This document shows positions 1-8,014 of a stretch of 64,000 nt of DNA, one piece after another. Made by a program: the position numbers and the translations under genes. How positions within the stretch are numbered: position 1 is the first letter of the stretch; each line of letters starts with the position of its first letter. The DNA comes from Planomonospora sp. ID67723 (GTDB lineage: Bacteria; Actinomycetota; Actinomycetes; Streptosporangiales; Streptosporangiaceae). The stretch covers positions 372,001 through 436,000 of the forward strand of contig NZ_JABTEZ010000006.1 in assembly GCF_015711605.1 (NCBI RefSeq), written 5' to 3'. Below the pieces are notes generated by a model. That model ran no database searches. It was not told the origin of the DNA and worked only from the letters and a program-made list of their open reading frames with translations.

Positions 1-455
1 CTCTCGGCGGCGCCGGCGCCGACCCGCTCGGCAACGCCGCCACCGCGATGCCGTGGCTGATCTTCGTCGCGGTCTTCGTCTCGGTGCCGTTCACCACCTA
101 CGCGCTGCTGGCCGGCCTTTCCGCGATCCCCGCCGACGTCTACGAGGCGGCCAAGATCGACGGAGCGTCGAGGTTCCGCACCTACTGGTCGGTCACGCTG
201 CCGCTGCTCCGGCCCGCCCTGGTCGTGGCGACGCTCATCAACGTGATGAACGTCTTCAACAGCTTCCCGATCATCTGGGCCATGACGCACGGCCAGCCCG
301 GCTACTCCACCGCCACCTCGACCATCTTCATGTACATCCTCAAGGGCTCCGACATCGGGGAGTCCGCGGCCATGTCCGTCGTCAACTTCGGCATGGTGAT
401 CGTCCTGACCGTCATCTTCCTGAAGGTCAGCAAGTGGAAGACGGAAGTCTCATGA
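1..455 (+). CDS. Carbohydrate ABC transporter permease, MalF/UgpA type (3' part)
   Basis: This is the C-terminal part of an inner-membrane permease of a sugar (CUT1-type) ABC importer. The reading frame is open from base 3, so the gene starts before the window. The visible 151 residues hold several hydrophobic segments and the EAA loop (EAAKIDGASRFRTYW followed by VTLPLLRP), the site that docks to the ATPase. The solute-binding protein is presumably encoded upstream, off the window. A second permease follows at 520, with a 23-codon ORF between them. The substrate cannot be read from the sequence. The family assignment is firm. Confidence 0.93.
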   Translation, partial: LGGAGADPLGNAATAMPWLIFVAVFVSVPFTTYALLAGLSAIPADVYEAAKIDGASRFRTYWSVTLPLLRPALVVATLINVMNVFNSFPIIWAMTHGQPGYSTATSTIFMYILKGSDIGESAAMSVVNFGMVIVLTVIFLKVSKWKTEVS

Positions 456-523
456 CCGAACGGAGCGAGGTCATCAACCGGCACGGCACCCTGGTCACGA
501 GGCCGGCGAAGGAGCTCTCATGA
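452..523 (+). CDS. 23-residue ORF bridging the two permease genes
   Basis: A very short ORF whose ATG overlaps the TGA of the upstream permease (ATGA at 452-455) and whose TGA overlaps the ATG of the downstream permease (ATGA at 520-523). The peptide starts MTERSEVINR and ends PAKELS. A GGAAG sequence lies about six bases before its start. The second overlap contains the strong AAGGAG site of the next gene. No family is recognised. It may simply carry ribosomes across the gap (translational coupling) or may be a chance ORF in the same operon. Confidence 0.45.
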   Translation: MTERSEVINRHGTLVTRPAKELS

Positions 524-1401
524 CCCTCACCCAGAGCGCCCCCGCGGCCCGCCCGAAGGCGGTCCGGCCGCCCGCTCCCGCGCGGCGGCTCCCGTCGGCC
601 CGGACCGCGCTCGTCGCGGGAAGCGCCTACCTGATCGCGTTCGTCTTCCTCTTCCCCTACCTCGTGATGATCCTCACCGCCCTCCGCCCGCAGGAGGAAC
701 TGCGCGAGGCGACCTACCTGCCGCAGACGTTCGCCTGGTCCAACTTCGCGAACTTCTGGACCGGCGGGCTGGCCCAGAATCTCGGTGTGACCCTGCAGGT
801 CGCGGCCGGATCGACGCTCCTGGTGCTGCTGGTGGCCCTGCCCGCCGCCTACTACACGGCGCGGCATGAGTTCCGGGGGCGCACGGCGTTCATGGTCCTG
901 GTGCTGATCACCCAGATGTTCCAGCCCACCGCGATGCTGGTCGGCATCTACCGGGAGTTCTACCAGTTCGGCCTGGTCGACTCGGTCTGGTCGCTGATCC
1001 TGGTCAACAGCGGCTTCAACCTGGCCTTCGCGGTGTGGATCCTGCACGCCTACTTCTCCTCCATCCCGCGCGAGCTGGAGGAGGCGGCGTTCATCGACGG
1101 CAACGGCCGCTTCGGCGCGCTGTTCCGGGTCACGCTCCCGCTGGCGATGCCCGGCGTGGTGACCGCGCTGATCTTCACCTTCATCGCCGCCTGGAACGAG
1201 TTCGTCGTCGCGCTGACGCTGACCACGACCCCGGCCAACCAGCCGCTGACGGTGGCGCTGAACTCCTTCATCGGCCAGTACCAGGTCGACTGGCAGAATC
1301 TCTTCGCGGGCTCGGTGATCGCCACGATCCCGGTCATCATCCTGTTCGCCCTCATCGAGAGGAAGGTCGTCGGCGGTCTGACCGCGGGATCGATCAAGTA
1401 G
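520..1401 (+). CDS. Carbohydrate ABC transporter permease, MalG type
   Basis: The second permease subunit of the sugar importer, 293 residues, normal for the family. A Pro/Ala/Arg-rich cytoplasmic N-terminus of about 30 residues precedes six predicted membrane segments. The EAA loop reads EEAAFIDGNGRFGALFRVTLP near residue 190, the expected position before the last two helices. The ATG at 520 has AAGGAG about seven bases upstream. It would pair with the upstream MalF-like protein to form the membrane channel. No ATPase gene is present here, and many actinomycete sugar importers share a general MsiK-type ATPase encoded elsewhere. Confidence 0.93.
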   Translation: MTLTQSAPAARPKAVRPPAPARRLPSARTALVAGSAYLIAFVFLFPYLVMILTALRPQEELREATYLPQTFAWSNFANFWTGGLAQNLGVTLQVAAGSTLLVLLVALPAAYYTARHEFRGRTAFMVLVLITQMFQPTAMLVGIYREFYQFGLVDSVWSLILVNSGFNLAFAVWILHAYFSSIPRELEEAAFIDGNGRFGALFRVTLPLAMPGVVTALIFTFIAAWNEFVVALTLTTTPANQPLTVALNSFIGQYQVDWQNLFAGSVIATIPVIILFALIERKVVGGLTAGSIK

Positions 1402-1636
1402 GTAGGGTGCGGCTCCGATCGCCCGTCTTCCCCTGCGGCGCGAAGAGGACGGTCGTCCACCGCCGTTGATCCCGCCCCGCCCACCGTTGTCTGAACCGGT
1501 ACGAAACGATGTGAAAGAGGCTTCGGAGAGTGCGAAGATGCACGCCTGAACCGCTTTCGTCGGCCAGTATTCGGGTTGGTACGGCATCGCGGCGAGGATC
1601 TCGGCCCAAGACTGCCGATCAACTGGAGGGGTGAGA

Positions 1637-3550
1637 GTGGCCACGGAGGACGGCGCGACGGTGACTGCGGGCGACATCGCCAGACTGGCGGGGGTCGGCA
1701 GGGCCGCGGTGAGCAACTGGCGCAGGCGGTTCGGTGACTTCCCCGAACCCGTCGGCGGCACCGCGTCGAGCCCGCTGTTCTCACTCGCCGAGGTCGAGGC
1801 GTGGCTGCGCGCCCAGGGAAAGCTTCATGAGCTCCCCGAAGACGAGCTCCTCTGGCAGCAGGTCCGCAACTCCGCCGACGACCTCCACCTGCTCTCCCTC
1901 GTCAGCAGGCTGGCGGCGGCCATCGCGCACCGGAGGCTGGGGTCGCTCCTGCGGGGGGAGGACTCCGAGGTCGCCGAGGCCCTGCCGGAACTGGTGGTGG
2001 GCACGAGCGACGTCCCGCTGATCCGCGCCACCGCCGCGCTCGCCGAGGCCCGCGGGCCGGAGGAGATGGTGGAGTTCCTCTACGCCCGCTACGCCGAGGC
2101 GCACTCGCGCCGGGTTCAGGCGATCTCCCCCGAGGTCGCCCGGCTCATGGCGGCGTTCGTCGAGCCGCGGGCCACCGAGGTGTTCGACCCCTCCTGCGGC
2201 CACGGCGGGCTCCTGATCGCCGCGGGGAGCGACCCCGGGAGGATCCGGGCCGTGGGCCAGGAGCGCGACGAGGCCTCGGCCCGGCTGGCGGGCGCCCGGC
2301 TGGCGGTGCGCGGCATCGACGCCGAGGTTCGGCCGGGAGACGCTCTGACCGGTGACGGATTTCCCCACCTGCAGGCCGACGCGGTGCTGTGCAGCCCGCC
2401 GTTCAGCGAGCGCGGCTGGGGATACGAGGAGCTCGCCGGAGACCCGCGCTGGCAGTACGGCCTGCCGCCGCGCGGGGAGTCCGAGCTGGCCTGGGTCCAG
2501 CACTGCCTCGCCCACGCCCGGCCGGGCGGGCAGGTGGTGGTCCTCATGCCGCCCGCGGCGGCGAACCGCAGGTCGGGCCGGCGGGTCCGCTCCCAGCTCA
2601 TCCGGACCGGAGCTCTGCGCGCGGTGGTGGCCCTGCCCTCCGGGGCGGCGCCCCAGTCGGCCATGCCTCCCCACCTGTGGCTGCTGCGGCGGCCGGACTC
2701 CGGTGACCGGATCCCCTCGCACGTTCTGATGATCGATGCCACCGGGTCGCGGGAGTCCGTGATCTCGGCCTGGCACTCCTTCGTGGCGGACCCCCAGCGC
2801 GAGACGGCGGGCGGCAGCCGTGCCGTCCCGGTCATCGACCTGCTCGACGACGAGGTCGACCTCACCCCCGCGCGCTACCTGGTCCGGTCGGCCGTCAGCC
2901 CCGGCGGCGTCGGCAGGGCCCGCGAGGAACTGCTGAGCCTGGCCGCCGAGCTGGCCGGTCTGGCGCCGTCGGCCGTCGAGTCACCGCACGAGCCGTTCTC
3001 CATGGCCACCCTGGGCGAGCTGGCGAGGGCCGGGAGCCTGCAGATCGTGCAGACCCCGATGCGGATGGAGACCTCCGGCGGTGAGCTGACACTGCTGACC
3101 GCCCAGGACGTGCTGCTCGGCCGGAGCCCGACCGGCCGGGGCGGCGACGAGCCCGGCCTGGTCGTCGCCGGCCCGGGCGACGTCGTCGTGTCGGTGGCGG
3201 GCCGGGCCCCGGCCGCCAGGGTGGTCGAGGAGGAGATCACGCTCGGCTCCCACCTGGCCCTGGTCCGGCCCGACCCGGACTTCTTCGACCCCTACTTCGT
3301 CGCCGGGTTCCTCAAGGTCTCGGCCCGGCAGTCGGCGGGCTCCCTCTCGGGCGCCTCCCGGATGGACGTACGCCGCGCGCAGTTGCCCCGGCTCTCCCTC
3401 GCCGAGCAGCGGCGGTACGGGGAGGTGTTCCGGCAGCTGGAACGCTTCGAGAGCGCGCTCCGCCGCGCGAACGAGGCGGGCGAGCTGCTGGGGCGGCTCG
3501 TGCTCGACGGGCTGGCGAGCGGGGAGCTGCAGCCCACCCCCCGGGGGTGA
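1637..3550 (+). CDS. Orphan N6-adenine DNA methylase with N-terminal HTH
   Basis: A class I SAM-dependent DNA methyltransferase related to HsdM. Residues about 8-55 form a MerR-like or excisionase-like helix-turn-helix (AGDIARLAGVGRAAVSNWRRR). The SAM-binding motif I is FDPSCGHGG near residue 183, and the catalytic motif IV is SPPF near 252, with Ser where most adenine methylases have Asn. The last 70 residues (SGASRMDVRRAQLPRLSLAEQRR) resemble the spacer helix and recognition-domain end of a type I specificity subunit, so modification and specificity may sit in one chain. No restriction subunit is nearby. I prefer the GTG at 1637, six bases after GGAGGGG, over the GTG at 1631, which lies inside the ribosome site. 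Confidence 0.82.
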   Translation: MATEDGATVTAGDIARLAGVGRAAVSNWRRRFGDFPEPVGGTASSPLFSLAEVEAWLRAQGKLHELPEDELLWQQVRNSADDLHLLSLVSRLAAAIAHRRLGSLLRGEDSEVAEALPELVVGTSDVPLIRATAALAEARGPEEMVEFLYARYAEAHSRRVQAISPEVARLMAAFVEPRATEVFDPSCGHGGLLIAAGSDPGRIRAVGQERDEASARLAGARLAVRGIDAEVRPGDALTGDGFPHLQADAVLCSPPFSERGWGYEELAGDPRWQYGLPPRGESELAWVQHCLAHARPGGQVVVLMPPAAANRRSGRRVRSQLIRTGALRAVVALPSGAAPQSAMPPHLWLLRRPDSGDRIPSHVLMIDATGSRESVISAWHSFVADPQRETAGGSRAVPVIDLLDDEVDLTPARYLVRSAVSPGGVGRAREELLSLAAELAGLAPSAVESPHEPFSMATLGELARAGSLQIVQTPMRMETSGGELTLLTAQDVLLGRSPTGRGGDEPGLVVAGPGDVVVSVAGRAPAARVVEEEITLGSHLALVRPDPDFFDPYFVAGFLKVSARQSAGSLSGASRMDVRRAQLPRLSLAEQRRYGEVFRQLERFESALRRANEAGELLGRLVLDGLASGELQPTPRG

Positions 3551-3554
3551 CCCC

Positions 3555-3995
3555 TCAAGCCCTTTCGAGAACGACGACGGGTATGTCCCGGGAGGCCTTG
3601 GCCCGGTAGCGGTCGTAGGTGGGGAAGACCTCCACCATCACCGGCCAGAGCCCGGCCTTCTCCTCCGGCGTGGCCGTGCGGGCCAGCGCGGCGAACCTCT
3701 CCGCGCCGACCTGGACCCCGACGTGCGGGTCGTCCGCCAGATTGAGGTACCAGGCCGGGTGGTTCTCCGACCCTCCGTTGGAGGCCACGACGAGATACCG
3801 GTCGCCGTCCCTGCCGTAGATCAGCGCGGTACGGCGCAGCTTGCCGGACCTCCGCCCGCGGGTGGTCAGCAGCAGGGTCGGTATGCCCTGGTAGAGATGG
3901 CCCTTGGCGCCGTCCGACTCGACGTAGGAGCGGATGTGCCTGGCCACCCAGTCCGTAGGGTTGTCCAGGATCTCGGCGTCTTCCCCTGTGTCCAC
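3555..3995 (-). CDS. Nitroreductase/deazaflavin-dependent (F420) family reductase
   Basis: A 146-residue protein of the Ddn/FGD-like split beta-barrel family, which uses coenzyme F420 or, in some members, FMN or heme. Family hallmarks are visible: GIPTLLLTTRGRRSGKLRRTALIYG (the strand-loop that contacts the cofactor phosphate) and a conserved ENHPAWYLNL segment. Members act as F420H2-dependent quinone or nitro reductases, often membrane-associated, but the substrate here is unknown. It is convergent with the methylase gene (four bases apart) and divergent from the acetyltransferase. Confidence 0.88.
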   Translation of the reverse strand: MDTGEDAEILDNPTDWVARHIRSYVESDGAKGHLYQGIPTLLLTTRGRRSGKLRRTALIYGRDGDRYLVVASNGGSENHPAWYLNLADDPHVGVQVGAERFAALARTATPEEKAGLWPVMVEVFPTYDRYRAKASRDIPVVVLERA

Positions 3996-4101
3996 GAATC
4001 CTCCCTCTGGGGTGATCCATCAATCTAAGGGGGACGACGGCCGGACAGACAAGATCCCCGGAGGAATGGCCTGCTGGCGCCGGTGGGCGGACATCCCTAA
4101 A

Positions 4102-4542
4102 ATGATCACCATGCTGATCGAGGAACGGCCTGCGGACGACGACGCCCTCTCCGGTCTGGTGTCCGCGGCCTTCGAGGAACTGGTCGCCAAGTACGGCGCC
4201 GAGGGCCGCTCGGGGGTGCATCCCGAGGCGCGCTTCCTCGTCGCGGTGACCGGCGACAGGGCCGTGGGGTGCGGGGCCGTGCAGCCGGTGGACTCCGCGA
4301 CCGGGGAGCTCAAGCGGATGTACGTCGTGCCGGACCACCGCGGCCGGGGGGTCGCACGGTCGCTGCTGGGCGCGCTGGAGGATCTGGCGCGGGCGCAGGG
4401 GCACGCGGTGCTCCGCCTGGCCACGGGCCACCTCCAGCCGGAGGCGATCCGGCTGTACCGGGGCTCCGGCTATGAGCCGATCCCGCCCTATGGCAAGTAC
4501 GTGAACGTGCCCACGACGTTCTGCTTCGCCAAGGCGCTCTGA
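4102..4542 (+). CDS. GNAT family N-acetyltransferase
   Basis: A 146-residue acetyltransferase. The acetyl-CoA pyrophosphate-binding motif is VPDHRGRGVARSLL near residues 75-88, preceded by the beta-4 strand LKRMYVV. The end (RLYRGSGYEPIPPYGKY) is the usual GNAT beta-6/7 region. The acceptor is unknown. The frame is open further upstream, but the fold begins at MLIEERPADD, so the ATG at 4102 or 4111 is the likely start; neither has a good ribosome site. An ATG at 4066 follows GGAGG too closely to be convincing. Confidence 0.85.
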   Translation: MITMLIEERPADDDALSGLVSAAFEELVAKYGAEGRSGVHPEARFLVAVTGDRAVGCGAVQPVDSATGELKRMYVVPDHRGRGVARSLLGALEDLARAQGHAVLRLATGHLQPEAIRLYRGSGYEPIPPYGKYVNVPTTFCFAKAL

Positions 4543-4554
4543 CACCCGGCGCGG

Positions 4555-4590
4555 GACGCCCGGCGCGGGGATCCTCGCGCGCCCGGCGTC
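4555..4590. terminator. Bidirectional hairpin between convergent genes
   Basis: An inverted repeat with GACGCC-GGCGCG paired to CGCGCC-GGCGTC, interrupted by a C/C mismatch. It lies just after the acetyltransferase stop and reaches the stop codon of the DUF3152 gene on the other strand. There is no T tract, as is common for actinomycete terminators. Confidence 0.55.
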
Positions 4591-5596
4591 AGCGTTTGGG
4601 GAAGGGCCAGGGGTTGGGGCGGCAGCCGTACAGGGACTTGGTCTGCTGGAGCATGATGGGGGCGCGCCGGCCGGGGCCGGGGCAGGGGACGTGGCCGTGC
4701 CCCAGGCCGTGGCCGACCTCGTGATTGATCACGTACTCGCGGTAGGAGGCGATGTCGCCCCGGTAGCCGGGTACGCCCTCGTTCCAGCGCACCGCGTTGA
4801 TGACCGCGCGCCCGCCGTTCCAGCAGGACAGCATGGATAAGGTGCGCAGCGGCAGGCACCGGCGGTCCGTCATCGCCGGGCTGGACAGCGAGACCCGGAT
4901 CCGCACCGGCCCGCGTGAAACCCGGTGGAAGCGGAAGCCCCAGCCGCGCCGGTCGTTGAGGATCCGGTGCACTTCCCGGGCGAACTCCTTCCGGTCGAAC
5001 GGGAGGCCCCGCTCGACCTCGACCACGTAGCGGACGACCTTCCCCTTGCCCCGGGGCGGCCGGGACTCGCCGGGGGCGACGCGGTAACGGCCGCTCGCGG
5101 AGGCCGGCACCGACACCTGCCGCGGCTGCCGCCGGCCGTTGGCGAACAGGCGCGTCCCCTGCGGGCCGGTGGTCGGCTCCGGCGGCGGGGTCGGCGTGAC
5201 CAGCACCGGAGGCCCGGTGACGGAGGGGGTCACCGGGGCGAGGGCGGTGGCGGTGGGGGAGGGGGCGACGGCGGCGGACGGGGGCACGGTGGCGGAGGGC
5301 ACAGCGGCAGAGGGCACGGTGGCGGAGGGCACGGTGGCGGAGGGAGCAGCGGCCACCGGCGGGGATCCCGTGGGCAGAGGCGTCCCCGAAGGGGCCGTCG
5401 TGGGCGGGGAGGGCAGCGATGTCGCGGGTGGCGGGGGCGTGGTCCGAGCCAGGACCGGGACGGCCACCGGGGCGGCCACCGGGGCGGCTGGCCCGGTCAC
5501 GACGGTGCTTCCGCTGACCAGAAGCGTCGCCGTACCGGTGAAGACAAGCAGCCGCAAAAGGGGCTTACCTCGATGATTGTCTACGTTCCCGGTCAT
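4589..5596 (-). CDS. Secreted DUF3152 protein with metzincin zinc motif
   Basis: A 335-residue exported protein. A basic start and hydrophobic stretch (LLRLLVFTGTATLLV) act as signal peptide or anchor. A Pro/Thr/Ala/Ser-rich low-complexity stalk of over 100 residues follows and includes short repeats of PSATV/PSAAV. The globular DUF3152 domain occupies the C-terminal half. It contains HEVGHGLGHGH at residues 292-302, which fits the metzincin consensus HExxHxxGxxH (three His ligands and a catalytic Glu). A zinc metallopeptidase role outside the cell is therefore likely; the target is unknown. Two Cys in RRCLPLRTLSMLSCW and two near the C-terminus (CPGP, GCRP) may form disulfides. Confidence 0.85.
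   Translation of the reverse strand: MTGNVDNHRGKPLLRLLVFTGTATLLVSGSTVVTGPAAPVAAPVAVPVLARTTPPPPATSLPSPPTTAPSGTPLPTGSPPVAAAPSATVPSATVPSAAVPSATVPPSAAVAPSPTATALAPVTPSVTGPPVLVTPTPPPEPTTGPQGTRLFANGRRQPRQVSVPASASGRYRVAPGESRPPRGKGKVVRYVVEVERGLPFDRKEFAREVHRILNDRRGWGFRFHRVSRGPVRIRVSLSSPAMTDRRCLPLRTLSMLSCWNGGRAVINAVRWNEGVPGYRGDIASYREYVINHEVGHGLGHGHVPCPGPGRRAPIMLQQTKSLYGCRPNPWPFPKR
5275..5350. repeat. 15-bp repeats in the DUF3152 stalk
   Basis: About four imperfect copies of a 15-base unit (GGCGGAGGGCACGGT in plus-strand reading) encode the TVPSA/AVPSA repeats of the secreted protein's stalk. The unit length is a multiple of three, so copy-number change would alter stalk length without a frameshift. Confidence 0.7.
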
Positions 5597-5746
5597 AGCT
5601 CGTAAACCCTATTGCCACTACGGCACCGGCCGTAACTCCGGACACCTGCATCGCACGGCGGGACGGCTGTGAAAGGCTGGTGGCAGCGTTTCGGCAGTGC
5701 CTCTCCCCACCATCGGCGAAGCGACATGACCCAGGGAGAGACGACC

Positions 5747-6814
5747 ATGACCACGCCCGTTCCCGTGACCACGGAAGAGTTCGCCGACCGCCTGTTCCGG
5801 TCCGCCCTCGGTGCGATCGAGATCCTCACGATCCACCTCGGCGACCGTCTGGGCTGGTACCGCGCGCTGGCCGCGCACGGTCCCGCCACCCCCGCGGAGC
5901 TGACCGCCCGCGCGGGCGGCCATGAGCGCTACGCCCGCGAGTGGCTGGAGCAGCAGGCCGTCAGCGGCATCCTGACCGCGGACCCCGACGGCCGCTTCGC
6001 CCTTCCCCCGGGCGCGGCAGAGGTGCTGACCGACGAGTCGAGCCTGGCCTACCTCGCCCCTCTGGCCCGCATGCTCGCCGGGGCCGCGGTGCAGACACCG
6101 GCTCTCCTGGAGGCCTACCGGCACGGCGGCGGCGTCGGCTGGGCCACGTTCGGGGCGGACATGCGTGAATCCCAGGCCGAGATGAACCGGCCCTGGTACG
6201 AGCGCGCGCTCCCGGCGGCCCTGGCCGGGGTGGCCGACCTCGACGCGGTGCTCCGCCGTCCCGGCGCGCGGGTCGCCGACGTCGGCTGCGGCGGGGGCTG
6301 GTCCTCCATCGCCCTGGCTCGCGCCTATCCCGAGGCGACCGTCGAGGGCGTCGACGTCGACGCGCCCTCCATCGAGCTGGCCGCCCGCAACGCCAAGGAG
6401 GCGGGCCTCGACGAGGGGCGCCTCGCCTTCCACCACGGCGACGCCACGTTGCTCGGCGAGGGCCGCTACGACGCGATCTTCGCCTTCGAGTGCCTGCACG
6501 ACATGTCCCGGCCGGTGGAGACCCTGGCCGCGGTGCGGCGGGCTATCAGGCCCGGCGGCGCGGTCGTCGTCATGGACGAGGCCACCGCCGAGGCCTTCAC
6601 CGCCCCGGCCGGTGACACCGAGCGGTTGCTGTACGGCTTCAGCCTGCTCGTCTGCCTGCCGGACGGCATGGCCCACCAGCCCTCGGCGGGCACCGGGACG
6701 GTGATGCGCCCGGACACCCTCCGCCGCTACGCCGTCGAAGCCGGGTTCCGGGACGTGGAGGTCCTGCCGATCGAGGACTTCGGTTTCTGGCGGTTCTACC
6801 GGCTGCTCACCTGA
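5747..6814 (+). CDS. Class I SAM-dependent methyltransferase with winged-helix N-terminus
   Basis: A 355-residue methyltransferase. The first 90 residues look like the winged-helix dimerisation region of small-molecule methyltransferases (LGDRLGWYRALAAHGPATPAELTARAG, then HERYAREWLEQQ). The SAM-binding motif VADVGCGGGWSS sits near residue 175, followed by the acidic loop VEGVDVDAPS and the post-motif AIFAFECLHDM. The substrate is unknown. GGGAGAG lies eight bases before the ATG at 5747, which I prefer to the ATG at 5726. It stands alone, divergent from the DUF3152 gene and convergent with the cutinase gene. Confidence 0.86.
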   Translation: MTTPVPVTTEEFADRLFRSALGAIEILTIHLGDRLGWYRALAAHGPATPAELTARAGGHERYAREWLEQQAVSGILTADPDGRFALPPGAAEVLTDESSLAYLAPLARMLAGAAVQTPALLEAYRHGGGVGWATFGADMRESQAEMNRPWYERALPAALAGVADLDAVLRRPGARVADVGCGGGWSSIALARAYPEATVEGVDVDAPSIELAARNAKEAGLDEGRLAFHHGDATLLGEGRYDAIFAFECLHDMSRPVETLAAVRRAIRPGGAVVVMDEATAEAFTAPAGDTERLLYGFSLLVCLPDGMAHQPSAGTGTVMRPDTLRRYAVEAGFRDVEVLPIEDFGFWRFYRLLT

Positions 6815-6826
6815 GAGCACGCGGAA

Positions 6827-6856
6827 GCGGCGGCCACCCGGCAGGGCGGCCGCCGC
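6827..6856. terminator. Hairpin between methyltransferase and cutinase genes
   Basis: Perfect 9-bp arms (GCGGCGGCC and GGCCGCCGC) around a 12-base loop, placed between two convergent stop codons. It could terminate transcription from both sides. Confidence 0.6.
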
Positions 6857-6868
6857 CGTCAGTCGTCT

Positions 6869-7771
6869 CTAGGAGTGCGGGCAGGAGGAGCGGTACTCCT
6901 CGACGGTCGTGCTACGTGCGGGCGGGGGGCACAGGAACTGGTCGTAGCGGAGGTCGTCGTCGACGAAGCGCTTCATCCACGAGATTCCGTACTTGGCGAT
7001 CGTGTCGTTGTCGCTGTTCGGCGCGAAGTGACTGGCGCCGTTGAGCTCCAGGTACGCCTTCTCCGGCGCGGCCGACAGGCTGGCGTAGAACGGCTCGGAG
7101 TGTGAGCCCACCGGGGCGATCGAGTCGTTCTCGGCACCGATGATCATCGTCGGCACCTGGACGTCGCCCCAGGTCTTGTCGGTGTGCCACGGGGTGAGCG
7201 GGACGGCCGCCTGCAGGGACGGGCGGCTGTCGGCCGCGGCGAGGGTGCCGCCGCCGCCCATGGAGTGTCCCATGACGCCGATACGGCTCGCGTCGAGCCG
7301 GCTGCGGACCGTGCTGCTGCTCTCCTCGGCCAGGTGGTCGGCGGCGGCCAGGATCTGCCGGCCGCGGCTGTCGGGCTGGTCGTAGCGGCTGTTGGTGTCG
7401 ATGTTGAAGACCACGAAACCGTGGGAGGCGAGCCGCTCGGCGAGCCAGGCCATGGTGGACCTGCTCGCGGTGTACCCGGGGGCGATGATGACGCCGCCGA
7501 AGGTCCCCTGGCTGGTGTCCGTCGGGTAGTAGATCGTCCCTCCGCCGAAGCCGTCGGCGGACAACGAGGAGACGGTGGTGCTGGCGATGCCGAAGGGGCC
7601 GCGGGTGGCCTCGAGGGCGGAGCTGGTGGGGTTCGGGCCGCGCTCGTAGCCGGCCGCCGCCTGGGCGGTGGGCGCGATCGCACCGGTGCCGCCGACGAGG
7701 GCCAGCGCCAGGGTCAGCTTGGCGAGCATCCGCATCGGACGGCTCGCGGAGATCGGGGGGTGTGACTGCAC
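6869..7771 (-). CDS. Secreted cutinase / polyester hydrolase (PET-hydrolase family)
   Basis: A 300-residue exported alpha/beta hydrolase of the Thermobifida cutinase, Cut190 and leaf-branch-compost cutinase family, which hydrolyses cutin-like and synthetic polyesters. The signal peptide ends at [11 protein letters not shown]. The mature start ([14 protein letters not shown]), [19 protein letters not shown] and [12 protein letters not shown] are family signatures. The catalytic triad is Ser170 in GHSMGGGG, Asp216 in [10 protein letters not shown] and His248 in GASHFAPN; Cys281 and Cys297 match the conserved C-terminal disulfide. Trp195 and His196 follow the ordinary cutinase pattern rather than Ideonella PETase. 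The start chosen is a GTG nine bases after AGGGAG; a longer frame exists. A 17-bp sequence 163 bases upstream is shared with the importer operon at 11 kb. Confidence 0.93.
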   Translation of the reverse strand: MQSHPPISASRPMRMLAKLTLALALVGGTGAIAPTAQAAAGYERGPNPTSSALEATRGPFGIASTTVSSLSADGFGGGTIYYPTDTSQGTFGGVIIAPGYTASRSTMAWLAERLASHGFVVFNIDTNSRYDQPDSRGRQILAAADHLAEESSSTVRSRLDASRIGVMGHSMGGGGTLAAADSRPSLQAAVPLTPWHTDKTWGDVQVPTMIIGAENDSIAPVGSHSEPFYASLSAAPEKAYLELNGASHFAPNSDNDTIAKYGISWMKRFVDDDLRYDQFLCPPPARSTTVEEYRSSCPHS

Positions 7772-7933
7772 GGTGACGTACTCCCTGTCATAGGGGGAAC
7801 CACGTGACGGGCGTCCGCGCTGACGGCCGTCCGGCACGTTCGGCCGCCAGATGCGACGGCCTGCGGCAACGATGCTCAGTGGTTCCTGCGGAATCGTTGA
7901 CGGGGATACTTTCGCGCTGTCAGAGCCGGCAGT

Positions 7934-7950
7934 GCATCGGTGAAATCACC
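7934..7950 (-). promoter_or_regulatory. Palindromic operator-like site upstream of the cutinase gene
   Basis: Read towards the cutinase gene, the sequence is GGTGATTTCACCGATGC. Its core GGTGA-TT-TCACC is a perfect inverted repeat. The same 17 bases, in the same orientation relative to the downstream gene, occur at 10938-10954 before the importer operon; extending to 23 bases adds only two mismatches. It is probably the binding site of a dimeric regulator. Confidence 0.6.
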
Positions 7951-8014
7951 GGTCTGCCGTATGGATCAGCAGGAGAGGACCCCGCCGGAGCCCTTCACCG
8001 CCCCGGCGAGGGCT

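Noticed and set aside
5275-5350. Possible CRISPR-like array from the short regular repeats
   Set aside because: The units are contiguous, have no spacers and encode the protein's TVPSA stalk.
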